DNA from: Bacteroidota bacterium
GTDB taxonomy: Bacteria; Bacteroidota; Bacteroidia; Chitinophagales; Chitinophagaceae
Assembly (NCBI GenBank): GCA_023437225.1
Contig: JAEZGS010000017.1
Span: 186,001-250,000 of the forward strand
DNA length: 64,000 nucleotides
Reading direction: 5' to 3'
In this document: positions 16,843 through 24,927 of the stretch, piece after piece
Layout: each line of letters begins with the position of its first letter
How positions within the stretch are numbered: position 1 is the stretch's first letter
Made by a program: the position numbers and the translations under genes
The notes under the pieces: generated by a model
Databases searched by the model: none
What the model saw: only the letters and a program-made list of their open reading frames with translations
Told to the model about the DNA's origin: nothing

Positions 16843-18174
16843 TTAGCTCTTAATAAACTCCACTCGTCTGTTATTCGCTTTAGCTTCAGGTGAATCGTTT
16901 TTGTCTACCGGTTGCGTTTCTCCCTTACCATCGGTCTGCATCCTTTCGCCCGAGATCTTAAATTCATTTTGCAGGGCCGTCTTCACAGCGTTTGCGCGCC
17001 GCTTCGAGAGATCCAGATTTTTTGCATCCTCGCCATCTGTATCCGTATGACCAACGATGGTGATCTTTACGTCCGGATTTTCTGTAAGTACTTTGCCAAT
17101 ATCTTTTAAAACCCCGTATGACTCAGGCTTTATAACATCACTGTTTACATCAAATAAAATTCCCCTGGTAACAAATTTACCTTCGGTAATAAGTTTGTTC
17201 CGCGTATCTGGTGCACCTGCAGCGAGCCTTATGTTGTTGATGACATAGTAATCTTCTTTTTTGTGCATGCCGTTACTGGAAAATACAACTGAGTTGTACT
17301 TGCTATTCATATCAAAGGCTTTTGGAAGATCAAAGATTTTTTCCTGGTTTACATAAACACGAAGCCGTTGATTTTGGCGCCACAATGCAACATGAATAAA
17401 GTTGCTTGTTTTGGGATTCCATGTCTCAATCAACACATTGTTATCTATTCTGCGATTTCCCTTCAGACTATTGTAGAATGTTGAGCGCCCCGCTTTCATA
17501 CTGGGACTGAATGGATGCAGTGTTAAACGAACGCCTTCATGCGGTCCAAAATCCGGGTGAAAGTCCAGAGCCGTAAATTGACGTTCTTCATCGAGATAAC
17601 CTATAGCCATTGATAATTCGGAACTGTAGTAATCGAAATCATTATTGACACCAAGGTCAAACTCAAGCGTAAAATTATCAGGGATCTGCTTAATGAACTC
17701 AGGATGAAAAACCCCTTCTTTATTAATCTGGAACCATTTCCCCTCTTTATTATTGAGGGTCACTACTTCGCCAGACGCATTCGTATTCCAGTTCACAGGG
17801 AAGTCGCCGATCTCATCTCTTTCAAAATTGCCAAACGCAACAATTTTTTCTCCTGGTACGAAATCAAATTTCGAATAGCTGCTTAGAGTTGGTGTCTTTG
17901 TGGTTGTCTTTTCAGCGGCTTCATCTGATTCTGCAGCTTTTTCTTCATCCTGGGTTGCTTTTTCTTCTTCCTCCGCATCGCTGCCAGTCTTTTTTGTTTT
18001 TGAGTTCTCTTTTTTCTTCGGCTTGTCAGTTGCTTTGTCAATTCCCTCATTGATTTTTTCACTGGCTTTGTTTTCAAGCTTTTGTTTGGTGCGGTCTGCA
18101 AGTCGCTTGATAACCTGGGCTTCAGCCACATAAACGAACATCGTCAACACAAGTAGGCAAACAATCCTTTTCAT
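16843..18174 (-). CDS. OmpA-family envelope protein with a concanavalin-like middle domain
   Basis: 443 residues: signal peptide (MKRIVCLLVLTMFVYVAEAQ), a highly charged Lys/Glu-rich stretch (about 25-105) probably helical or disordered, a beta-rich domain (about 115-325) reminiscent of LamG/concanavalin jelly rolls, and a C-terminal OmpA domain (about 330-443). The OmpA domain has the peptidoglycan-binding motif ITIVGHTDTDGEDAKNLDLS and SKRRANAVK, plus the end motif ANNRRVEFIKS. It should tether the envelope to peptidoglycan, with the beta domain binding something unknown, perhaps a glycan. The ATG was chosen for the signal peptide. It lies between infC and rpmI, which are normally adjacent. 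Confidence 0.85.
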   Translation of the reverse strand: MKRIVCLLVLTMFVYVAEAQVIKRLADRTKQKLENKASEKINEGIDKATDKPKKKENSKTKKTGSDAEEEEKATQDEEKAAESDEAAEKTTTKTPTLSSYSKFDFVPGEKIVAFGNFERDEIGDFPVNWNTNASGEVVTLNNKEGKWFQINKEGVFHPEFIKQIPDNFTLEFDLGVNNDFDYYSSELSMAIGYLDEERQFTALDFHPDFGPHEGVRLTLHPFSPSMKAGRSTFYNSLKGNRRIDNNVLIETWNPKTSNFIHVALWRQNQRLRVYVNQEKIFDLPKAFDMNSKYNSVVFSSNGMHKKEDYYVINNIRLAAGAPDTRNKLITEGKFVTRGILFDVNSDVIKPESYGVLKDIGKVLTENPDVKITIVGHTDTDGEDAKNLDLSKRRANAVKTALQNEFKISGERMQTDGKGETQPVDKNDSPEAKANNRRVEFIKS

Positions 18175-18264
18175 AGCGCTAGTTTTATTGTTTAAGAGTA
18201 AGTGTGCGTGTGTTACCAAAGTGGAATTTCAATGGGCGGAAAGCAGGAGGTGCAATTGTAATTT

Positions 18265-18284
18265 AAGGTAATAAGATTTACCTT
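18265..18284. promoter_or_regulatory. small perfect inverted repeat in a divergent promoter region
   Basis: AAGGTAA / TTACCTT (7 bp) with a 6-base centre, between the divergent OmpA-like and TMEM220-like genes. It may be an operator; nothing else in this 143-base gap was recognised. Confidence 0.3.
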
Positions 18285-18317
18285 CCAACCATATCCGTCT
18301 GAATTCTCATTGCCGAT

Positions 18318-18707
18318 ATGAAATATCTAAACCTCTTTTTCCTGTTGTTGTTTTTCTCTTCAGCAATCTTGCAATACAATGATCCGGATCCACTGCTATG
18401 GATTGCCATCTACCTCGTTCCAGCCTGGTTTAGCTTTCAGGCGATGCGTAACATGTTTTACCCACGAGCATATATTGTTACGATTGTCCTGTTACTATTT
18501 TATGCTTTGTGGCTATTCTTTGCCAGTGACGGGGTTTTGAATTGGATTAATGATCATAACAGTGAAAACATTGCGGGGTCAATGAAGGCAACGCAACCCT
18601 GGATTGAAAACACCCGGGAGTTTTTTGGACTGCTGCTTATCATCACCAGCATTCTCATAAATTATTTTTATAGCCGTTCAAAAATGCATGGGCGTTCGGG
18701 TAAATAA
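18318..18707 (+). CDS. TMEM220-like small membrane protein
   Basis: 129 residues with about four hydrophobic helices. The N-terminal helix is followed by QYNDPDPLLWIAIY, a conserved motif that I associate with the transmembrane family 220. Helix 3 (YIVTIVLLLFYALWLFF) and the last helix (FFGLLLIITSILINYFY) bracket a loop with WIENTREFFG. Function unknown in bacteria; inner membrane. A short hairpin follows and the neighbouring fusion protein converges on it. Confidence 0.7.
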   Translation: MKYLNLFFLLLFFSSAILQYNDPDPLLWIAIYLVPAWFSFQAMRNMFYPRAYIVTIVLLLFYALWLFFASDGVLNWINDHNSENIAGSMKATQPWIENTREFFGLLLIITSILINYFYSRSKMHGRSGK

Positions 18708-18711
18708 AAAA

Positions 18712-18731
18712 CCGGAACGTGTACGTCCCGG
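18712..18731. terminator. imperfect hairpin between converging genes
   Basis: CCGGAACGT / ACGTCCCGG around a 2-base centre (one mismatch), just after the TMEM220-like gene and preceded by an A-run that would be a T-run for the minus strand. Likely terminator, mainly for the minus-strand gene. Confidence 0.5.
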
Positions 18732-18765
18732 TCCGGTGTGAATGTTAGTAAGTTATTTTAATATC

Positions 18766-21700
18766 TCATTTTAGCTGAATCGATACAAGCCCAACCTGGC
18801 TTGCCTCTTTAGGATCTGAAGGTCTGCTCACGATATATAGATTGTGAAACTTTCCATCTGTGACTGGTTGAAGCGAGAAATTGATTTGCGTAAATGAAGG
18901 TGTTTCGTTTGGTTTGGAAGCGCCGCGACCAGGTATTACAAATTGACCAAGTTTCGTACCGCTTGCTCCATCAAGCCGTATCTCAAACACATAACCATGT
19001 GAGGGAGGGGCCTGCCAGCCGACGGTTGCCGTTGCAGCAGAAACACCGGTCAGATCGATCGAATCAATGCTGAAGTGACCCTCCGACTTTGGAGTGATCA
19101 TAATGGTGCGGCCGTTCATGTCAATGCTTGAGTATGCTTCTACATTTTTAACTCCCTTGAAATTTAAGGTAGTGCTCCGTAGTGCAACAGTTGCATAATT
19201 CGTTTGTGGCTTGATGCTATTTCCTCCCTTGTCGCTATATGTTGCAGATATCAATAACACAGCATCTTCGGCAGTTGGTTTTCCGATTGATGATGGTATA
19301 GTTCCCTGTGGAGGTAGTGAAGCCGCCTGCTTGCTTTCTACGGTCAACGACCGTATCCAGGTCACGATCTGTCTTGCATCTGATTCCGGCAGATCAGGAT
19401 GCGCAGACATTGCTGTTTCACCCCACACGCCGCCACCGCCCTTAATAATTTTACCTACCAGGTAGCTTACAGCATTCGGGTCTTTTTCGTAGCGTTTTGC
19501 TACATCGATGTAAGAAGGTCCAATCGATTTCTCGTTCACCTTATGACATGCCTTGCAATCCAATGACTCCATGATTGTCTTACCTGTCATTGCTTCCGAC
19601 AATTGTTTATGACCCTGAGTTGATGCCTGGTCCATTCCTGACTGGTAGTTCGCAGTTACAAAAAGATTTTCTAATACGATAGAAGCGCCTTCCTCTTTAT
19701 CAGTAACCCTAACCTCGTACTGCACTGGCTTTCCAGGAAAATAAAAGGTTTTGTTTCCGATGATATTTATGGAAACCTGCGGTGCCTCGTTACCTGCGTA
19801 AACGCTGACAGTATTGCTTTTAACCGTTTCCTTTGATTCATCGATCACTTCCACGTAAACAGGGTAGTCTCCCGCTTTATTAAATGTGTGTTGCAAGGTC
19901 GGCTCATTCGACTCTTTTATTTCATTACCGATGTGCCACTTGAATTTAAGTGGCTTTTTTTCCGGGTCTTTCGCTTCAATGGATAAGTTAACAGCGAAAG
20001 GAAGGGCTCCCGAGGTTTTGTCAATAGTGAGTTGTCCAACCTTCGGTGCCCGATTGCCCGGGTTATAATCAATTCTCAAAAGCCCGGCATCGGCATTTCT
20101 TGAAAACCATCCCGTGCCATACTCAAGTAGGTACATCTTGCCATCCGGACCCATTTCCATGTCAATGGCGTTTGCGAGTTTAAGCGATGGCATAAACGGT
20201 TCCATTTTACCGAAACTACCGTCTTCATTCATATGAACGACTTTGATCCAGCCGCGCATCCAATCGTAGATGAAGAGCTTTCCGTTGAAATAGTCAGGGA
20301 GCCGGGTCTTCTCCGGATACATATCGGAATAGTATACCGGGCCGGCCATCGCATTACGGCCGCCGGTGCCTGTTTGAGGAAAATCCGCTGAAGCCGCATA
20401 TGGATACCAGATGTATGCAGGGCGTGCAGGCGGCAACTGCTGCAAGCCAGTATTATTCCTTGAATTGTTAATCGGGCCCTCGGCTTTGAAGAAATCACCC
20501 GACTTACCGGTATTATAATCATAATCCCTGTAAGCATAATTGTTTCCGACAAACAACGGCCAACCATAATAGCCCGCAGTTGCTGCACGGTTTACTTCGT
20601 CGTATCCACGTGGACCGCGGGTTTCCAGGCTATCGTTACCTGCATCGGGACCAACTTCACCCCAATATAGGGCGCCGGTTTTTTTATCTACAGATATGCG
20701 GTATGGGTTGCGGTTACCCATAACGAAGATTTCAGGACGTGTTTTATCTGTGCCGGGTTTGAAAAGATTTCCCTCAGGTATCGTGTATGTTCCATCTTCA
20801 TTCACTCGTATCCTTAATATCTTTCCTCGCAAATCGTTGGTATTACCGGAGGTTCTTCTTGCATCGTATTGTTCAAACCCCGGGCGCTGGTCGATAGGGG
20901 CGAAACCATGGTTCTGATACTGACCGGGCTGATCGAAAGGAGTGGAGTTGTCACCTGTTGATAAATATAGCGTACGGTCAGGACCGAAGGCTATTGATCC
21001 ACCTGTGTGGCAACATATTTCCCGTTGTGAATAAAACTGAAGTATGACTTTTTCAGAAGCCATATGCAGTGAGTCGTTCTTAAAGATGAACCGCGATAAC
21101 CGGTTAACCGAAGTATCTATCGGGCTATAAAACAGGTATACAAAATTATTTTTCGCATAATCCGGATCAGCTTGTAAGCCAAGCAGTCCTTCTTCAGCGT
21201 TAACGCCCGGAGTGTTGGTCTTCCAGTAAACATTCAAATATCCTACCTGCCTGGCAGAGGAATCACCGTTCTTCACCAGCATTAGTTCTCCCCGTCGTTG
21301 AGCTACGAGTATATCAAGGTTAGGAAGTACGGCCATTTCCGTTGGTTCAAAGAAATTACCGCTTACAAGTCGTGTCGCAACAAAGCGATCTTCATCAGGA
21401 GGACGCTGTGTTACAGCTTTTCCATAGTCGAGTTTGTTATTATCTCCTATGGCGTATTGTAAGCCGCCCAAAACGTGTTTGAGAAAGTTTTGTTCCGCGA
21501 ATGACTCTTCGGTGTGACCGAGTTCGGTGTAGAATGAGCGGCCACCGCTGTATTCATGGTACCATGCCATTGGGTGATCCTTTCCATGATTGCCGCCTTT
21601 GTAAGAGCTCTCATCGATCGTCATCAACACCTTCACATCCTTATTGAGCGATTTGAAATTATACCATTCGTCGGTCCGTTTCCATTGATCAGGGAGGTGT

Positions 21701-22164
21701 TTGGTAGAAGGATGTTGTTTGTCAATCACATTTAAAGTTGCAGCCTGGATTTCGGGATGGCTGTGAAAATATCCGCCTACAAGTCGGCCGTACCAGCCCC
21801 AGTCGTATTCTGTATCGGTTGCGGCGTGAATCCCTACAAATCCACCTCCTGCTTCGATGTATCGCTGGAAATCGGCTTCCTGGAAATTATTTAGTACATC
21901 GCCTGTTGTGTGTAGAAATACTACTGCCGAGTAGTTCTTTAGGCTGTCCTCATTGAAATAGGAGGCGTCTTCCGTGGTGTCAACCACCATATTATTTTCA
22001 GCCCCCAGTTTGATGAGAGCCTGCTTTCCAGTTTCAATTGACGAGTGCCTGAAAGCAGCAGTTTTAGAGAATACAAGGATGCGGGGTTTGCCTGAGCGCT
22101 TATTGCAGGATACGATACAGAGGAGCAATAGCGGCAAAATAAGCAAGCTTAAGGTTCGTTTCAT
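18766..22164 (-). CDS. multidomain lipoprotein: ThuA + PQQ-type sugar dehydrogenase + PKD + cytochrome c + CBM-like
   Basis: 1132 residues. The N terminus is a lipoprotein signal ending LLLLCIVSC. Domains in order: ThuA-like class-I amidotransferase fold (about 25-245; HTTGDVL, GGGFVGIHAATDTEYDW), a six-bladed glucose/sorbosone-dehydrogenase propeller (about 260-690; AVLPNLDILVAQRRGELM, GDNSTPFD, GNRNPYRISV, RGYDEVNRA), a PKD domain (about 705-800; HTFNKAGDYPVYVEVID), a mono-haem cytochrome c domain (about 850-945; CKACH at residues 870-874, axial Met probably in WGETAMSAHPDLP), and a C-terminal beta domain resembling CBM6 (about 1000-1132). It should oxidise a sugar or glycan in the envelope and pass electrons to its own haem. 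Related multidomain proteins are common in Bacteroidota. The start was set at the ATG of the signal sequence. Confidence 0.88.
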   Translation of the reverse strand: MKRTLSLLILPLLLLCIVSCNKRSGKPRILVFSKTAAFRHSSIETGKQALIKLGAENNMVVDTTEDASYFNEDSLKNYSAVVFLHTTGDVLNNFQEADFQRYIEAGGGFVGIHAATDTEYDWGWYGRLVGGYFHSHPEIQAATLNVIDKQHPSTKHLPDQWKRTDEWYNFKSLNKDVKVLMTIDESSYKGGNHGKDHPMAWYHEYSGGRSFYTELGHTEESFAEQNFLKHVLGGLQYAIGDNNKLDYGKAVTQRPPDEDRFVATRLVSGNFFEPTEMAVLPNLDILVAQRRGELMLVKNGDSSARQVGYLNVYWKTNTPGVNAEEGLLGLQADPDYAKNNFVYLFYSPIDTSVNRLSRFIFKNDSLHMASEKVILQFYSQREICCHTGGSIAFGPDRTLYLSTGDNSTPFDQPGQYQNHGFAPIDQRPGFEQYDARRTSGNTNDLRGKILRIRVNEDGTYTIPEGNLFKPGTDKTRPEIFVMGNRNPYRISVDKKTGALYWGEVGPDAGNDSLETRGPRGYDEVNRAATAGYYGWPLFVGNNYAYRDYDYNTGKSGDFFKAEGPINNSRNNTGLQQLPPARPAYIWYPYAASADFPQTGTGGRNAMAGPVYYSDMYPEKTRLPDYFNGKLFIYDWMRGWIKVVHMNEDGSFGKMEPFMPSLKLANAIDMEMGPDGKMYLLEYGTGWFSRNADAGLLRIDYNPGNRAPKVGQLTIDKTSGALPFAVNLSIEAKDPEKKPLKFKWHIGNEIKESNEPTLQHTFNKAGDYPVYVEVIDESKETVKSNTVSVYAGNEAPQVSINIIGNKTFYFPGKPVQYEVRVTDKEEGASIVLENLFVTANYQSGMDQASTQGHKQLSEAMTGKTIMESLDCKACHKVNEKSIGPSYIDVAKRYEKDPNAVSYLVGKIIKGGGGVWGETAMSAHPDLPESDARQIVTWIRSLTVESKQAASLPPQGTIPSSIGKPTAEDAVLLISATYSDKGGNSIKPQTNYATVALRSTTLNFKGVKNVEAYSSIDMNGRTIMITPKSEGHFSIDSIDLTGVSAATATVGWQAPPSHGYVFEIRLDGASGTKLGQFVIPGRGASKPNETPSFTQINFSLQPVTDGKFHNLYIVSRPSDPKEASQVGLVSIQLK

Positions 22165-22249
22165 ATGAGCAAATAGCAATTATGGTTGAACTAAAGATAT
22201 TGATTTGAAGTAATTTGCAGCGTGGAGAACCAAAAAAGAACCCGGTTTT

Positions 22250-22280
22250 TTTGTTTAACCGTTTAATCTACTTAATTTTG
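22250..22280 (+). promoter_or_regulatory. full Bacteroidota promoter of rpmI-rplT
   Basis: -33 TTTG at 22250-22253, 19-base spacer, -7 TAATTTTG at 22273-22280, both perfect. The -7 box and the following ten bases (CGACCCATTT) are nearly the same as in the rpmE2 promoter. Transcription should start about 22284-22287, giving a leader of about 90 bases. Confidence 0.75.
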
Positions 22281-22325
22281 CGACCCATTTCAGGGAAACC
22301 TGATTGCCCGTAAGGCCCCATAAGA

Positions 22326-22343
22326 GCTTCACCTGTGTGAAGC
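22326..22343 (+). promoter_or_regulatory. leader hairpin upstream of rpmI, possible autoregulatory site
   Basis: GCTTCAC / GTGAAGC, a perfect 7-bp stem with tetraloop CTGT, 33 bases before the rpmI ATG. In other phyla L20 binds the rpmI leader to repress the operon; this hairpin, with nearby GCAGGGTG that could pair with CACCTG in the stem-loop, might serve the same role. No known family was recognised. Confidence 0.4.
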
Positions 22344-22375
22344 CGCCAGCAGGGTGTAAAAGTAAACAAGTTAAA

Positions 22376-22573
22376 ATGCCTAAGGTTAAAACAAACTCCA
22401 GTGCAAAGAAAAGATTCAAGGTAACTGGAACAGGAAAAATCACTCACCAGAAGTCTTTCAAGCGTCACATCCTTACAAAGAAGTCTACTAAACGCAAGCG
22501 TGCTCTGAGCAAGGACGGTATCGTTCACAAATCAAATATGGATTTCGTAAAACGCCTGTTGAGATTGAAATAA
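22376..22573 (+). CDS. rpmI: 50S ribosomal protein L35
   Basis: 65 residues, very basic, beginning MPKVKTNSSAKKRFKVTGTG and ending DFVKRLLRL, the standard L35 pattern, which sits in the large subunit. The frame is open upstream, but the 5' leader carries a full promoter and the family start is unambiguous. rplT follows 49 bases later. infC, its usual upstream neighbour, is 5.6 kb away. Confidence 0.96.
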   Translation: MPKVKTNSSAKKRFKVTGTGKITHQKSFKRHILTKKSTKRKRALSKDGIVHKSNMDFVKRLLRLK

Positions 22574-22622
22574 CGCTCATCTGTCCGTCTTTTATTAAAC
22601 AACAATTTAAACTAATTCAGAT

Positions 22623-22967
22623 ATGCCTCGTTCAGTTAACGCAGTTGCTTCAAGAGCACGCAGGAAAAGGATCCTTAAAGCCGCTAAAGGGTTTTATGGC
22701 AAACGCAAGAATGTATACACCGTTGCGAAAAACGTGATGGAAAAAGGTCTTACATACAAGTATGTAGGACGGAAGTTGAAGAAAAGGGAATACCGCGCAT
22801 TGTGGATCGCACGTATCAATGCCGCTGTAAGAGAAGAAGGTTTGAACTATTCGCAGTTCATCAACCTGCTTAATAAAAAAGGCATCACCCTCGATCGCAA
22901 GATACTTGCTGATCTGGCAATGAATGAGCCTGAATCTTTCAAGCAACTGGTAGCTTCAGTTAAATAA
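22623..22967 (+). CDS. rplT: 50S ribosomal protein L20
   Basis: 114 residues. It has the L20 N-terminal basic extension (MPRSVNAVASRARRKRIL), the AAKGFYGKRKN block, and the globular end YRALWIARINAAVREEGLNY followed by LNKKGITLDRKILADLA. Required for 50S assembly and in several bacteria a repressor of its own operon. Co-transcribed with rpmI and closed by a strong terminator. Confidence 0.97.
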   Translation: MPRSVNAVASRARRKRILKAAKGFYGKRKNVYTVAKNVMEKGLTYKYVGRKLKKREYRALWIARINAAVREEGLNYSQFINLLNKKGITLDRKILADLAMNEPESFKQLVASVK

Positions 22968-22987
22968 TGGCTACTTCGTCAAATAGC

Positions 22988-23028
22988 AAATCCGGGTGTG
23001 AAAATTTCGCATCCGGATTTTTGTTTTT
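22988..23028 (+). terminator. terminator of rpmI-rplT
   Basis: AAATCCGGGTGTG / CGCATCCGGATTT: 13-bp stem with two G-U pairs, 7-base loop, followed by TTGTTTTTG. Confidence 0.85.
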
Positions 23029-23044
23029 GTTTTGTGCAAAAAAT

Positions 23045-23052
23045 TACTTTTG
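23045..23052 (+). promoter_or_regulatory. Bacteroidota -7 box of the arginine decarboxylase gene
   Basis: TACTTTTG, a perfect TAnnTTTG, about 76 bases before the ATG. A TTTG in the T-tail of the preceding terminator (23020-23023, spacer 21) could be the -33 box. Confidence 0.55.
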
Positions 23053-23128
23053 TAACCGCCTGTCGAACAGGGTTCAGTTAGATTACTAACCAATTAAATT
23101 TACAACTATCAGTACACAGAACCGGTTC

Positions 23129-24529
23129 ATGAACAATTCGTACACCGACCTGGTGAAGCAGACATTCAATTTTCCCCAGGAAGGTTTTGAAACGAAAGAT
23201 GGCAATCTGTTTTTCAATGGTCTTGATATTATGGCGCTGATCGCCAAGTATGGCACGCCCATGAAGCTCACTTATCTTCCCAAGATAGGTATGCAGATAA
23301 AGAAAGCCAAGAAGATGTTCGATCATGCCATGAAGAAACATCGTTACGAAGGTCAATATCATTATTGTTACTGTACCAAGAGCTCACACTTCTCTTTCGT
23401 TGTTGAAGAGGCACTTAAACATGAGATCCATCTTGAAACTTCTTATGCATACGACATTGAGATCATCAAGAAATTGTATGAGAAAAGAAAGATCACCAAA
23501 GACATGTTCATCATCTGCAACGGGTATAAACAAAAGTCTTACACCTCCAGGATTGCACAGTTGCTGAACACCGGTTTCAAGAATGTGATACCAATTCTTG
23601 ACAATAAGGAAGAACTCCAGCAATACAAAAGATCGGTAAAGGTTCCGTTCAAGCTTGGAATTCGTGTAGCCGCGGAAGAAGAACCCACATTTCCATTCTA
23701 TACATCGAGACTGGGTTTTCGTGCGCGCGATATCCTGGAATTCTATGTGGATAAGATCGAAGGCAATGAAGACCGCTTTCAACTGAAGATGTTGCACATC
23801 TTTTTAAATAAAGGTATCAAGGACGATATTTATTACTGGAGTGAACTAAATAAGATCATCAACCTTTATTGCCAGTTGAAGAAAATCTGCCCTGAACTGG
23901 ATTCAATAAATATTGGTGGTGGTTTTCCGATCAAACACTCGCTGGGATTCGAATATGATTACCAGTTCATGATCACTGAGATCGTTGGAAACATCAAGAA
24001 GGCCTGCAAAAAGAATAAGGTTCCGATGCCAAATATCTTTACAGAATTTGGTAGTTATACAGTAGGAGAGAGCATGGCACATATCTATAGTGTCATCGGC
24101 GAGAAAATGCAGAACGACCGGGAGTGCTGGTATATGATTGACTCATCCTTTATCACAACACTGCCAGACACCTGGGGCATCGGGGAAAAATTTCTCTTGC
24201 TTCCGGTAAATAAATGGGACGAGGAGTACCAGCGTGTGGTGCTTGGAGGCATCACCTGTGATAGTCACGATTATTATGATTCAGAAGAACACGTAAATGA
24301 GGTGTTCCTTCCCAAGGTCAATAATGAAGAACCTTTATATGTAGGGTTTTTTCATACTGGAGCATACCAGGATCAGATAAGCGGATATGGTGGAATCAAG
24401 CACTGCCTGATTCCATCACCGAAACACATTATCGTTGGTTACGACAAGAATGGTAAACTTGTCGACTGGGTTTATGCGCGGGAACAATCAGCACAAAGCA
24501 TGTTGAAGATACTTGGATACATCAAGTAA
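23129..24529 (+). CDS. speA: arginine decarboxylase (PLP, fold III, short Bacteroidota form)
   Basis: 466 residues, pyridoxal-phosphate decarboxylase of the alanine-racemase fold: an N-terminal TIM barrel with the PLP Lys in CYCTKSSHFS, the Gly-rich phosphate site DSINIGGGFPI, and the catalytic Cys in GGITCDSHD, followed by the beta-domain. It converts arginine to agmatine, first step toward putrescine and spermidine. It is shorter than the 630-650-residue enterobacterial SpeA because the long helical extension is missing. A meso-diaminopimelate or lysine decarboxylase specificity cannot be fully excluded. No other polyamine gene is nearby. A heptamer repeat begins right after the stop codon. 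Confidence 0.82.
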   Translation: MNNSYTDLVKQTFNFPQEGFETKDGNLFFNGLDIMALIAKYGTPMKLTYLPKIGMQIKKAKKMFDHAMKKHRYEGQYHYCYCTKSSHFSFVVEEALKHEIHLETSYAYDIEIIKKLYEKRKITKDMFIICNGYKQKSYTSRIAQLLNTGFKNVIPILDNKEELQQYKRSVKVPFKLGIRVAAEEEPTFPFYTSRLGFRARDILEFYVDKIEGNEDRFQLKMLHIFLNKGIKDDIYYWSELNKIINLYCQLKKICPELDSINIGGGFPIKHSLGFEYDYQFMITEIVGNIKKACKKNKVPMPNIFTEFGSYTVGESMAHIYSVIGEKMQNDRECWYMIDSSFITTLPDTWGIGEKFLLLPVNKWDEEYQRVVLGGITCDSHDYYDSEEHVNEVFLPKVNNEEPLYVGFFHTGAYQDQISGYGGIKHCLIPSPKHIIVGYDKNGKLVDWVYAREQSAQSMLKILGYIK

Positions 24530-24530
24530 C

Positions 24531-24572
24531 GGAAAGCGGAAAGCGGAAAGCGGAAAGCGGAAAGCGGAAAGC
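24531..24572. repeat. tandem heptamer GGAAAGC, six perfect copies
   Basis: GGAAAGC repeated six times without change over 42 bases, starting one base after the speA stop codon. There are no spacers. Perfect identity suggests a recently expanded, slippage-prone tract. Confidence 0.95.
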
Positions 24573-24609
24573 TCAACTAACCGCCGAATAAAAAGTTAGG
24601 AATGAAGCG

Positions 24610-24852
24610 TTAATCCCTGCGGTGTTTCTTCTTATTCTTATTATTATTACTGGGGCGTCCATTGTCATAATGGTACGCCTTCTTTTTTTGCTGACCAGGC
24701 GCAAAAGCTTTTGCCGATCGGTGGCCGTAAACCTTTTTCGCCTGCCCGGGAGGCAATGATGACTTATGAGTATGCCTTGAAGAACGACACGAGAATAGTA
24801 CGATCGAAATAAAGAATGCAATGAAAATCTGAAGGAGCTGACGTGCTTTCAT
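24610..24852 (-). CDS. small basic lipoprotein with PPGQAKK repeats
   Basis: 80 residues. A hydrophobic signal ends in the lipobox IVLFSC (Cys at about 22), so it should be lipid-anchored. The mature part is small and very basic. It contains SLPPGQAKKVYGHRSAKAFAPGQQKKK, i.e. two versions of the motif PGQ(A/Q)KK around SAK, then an Asn/Lys/Arg-rich tail. I recall similar small proteins in Bacteroidota genomes, often carrying the misleading name quinol oxidase subunit; no quinol-oxidase feature is visible. Function unknown. The divergent gene is 75 bases away. Confidence 0.65.
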   Translation of the reverse strand: MKARQLLQIFIAFFISIVLFSCRSSRHTHKSSLPPGQAKKVYGHRSAKAFAPGQQKKKAYHYDNGRPSNNNKNKKKHRRD

Positions 24853-24871
24853 AACGTAGGGATTTAGTTTA

Positions 24872-24900
24872 TCACAATTCTCTTGGTTGTCACAATTCTC
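24872..24900. repeat. 11-base direct repeat in a divergent promoter region
   Basis: TCACAATTCTC occurs at 24872-24882 and 24890-24900, 18 bases start to start, between two divergent small genes. It may be a double binding site of a regulator. Confidence 0.5.
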
Positions 24901-24927
24901 CTGCCTAAAATTGTTAAAACGAAGTTC

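Noticed and set aside
24531..24572. Possible CRISPR array
   Set aside because: Units are 7 bases with no spacers, and no cas genes are near.
24610..24852. Quinol oxidase subunit
   Set aside because: The protein is a single small lipoprotein without haem ligands or membrane helices after the signal.
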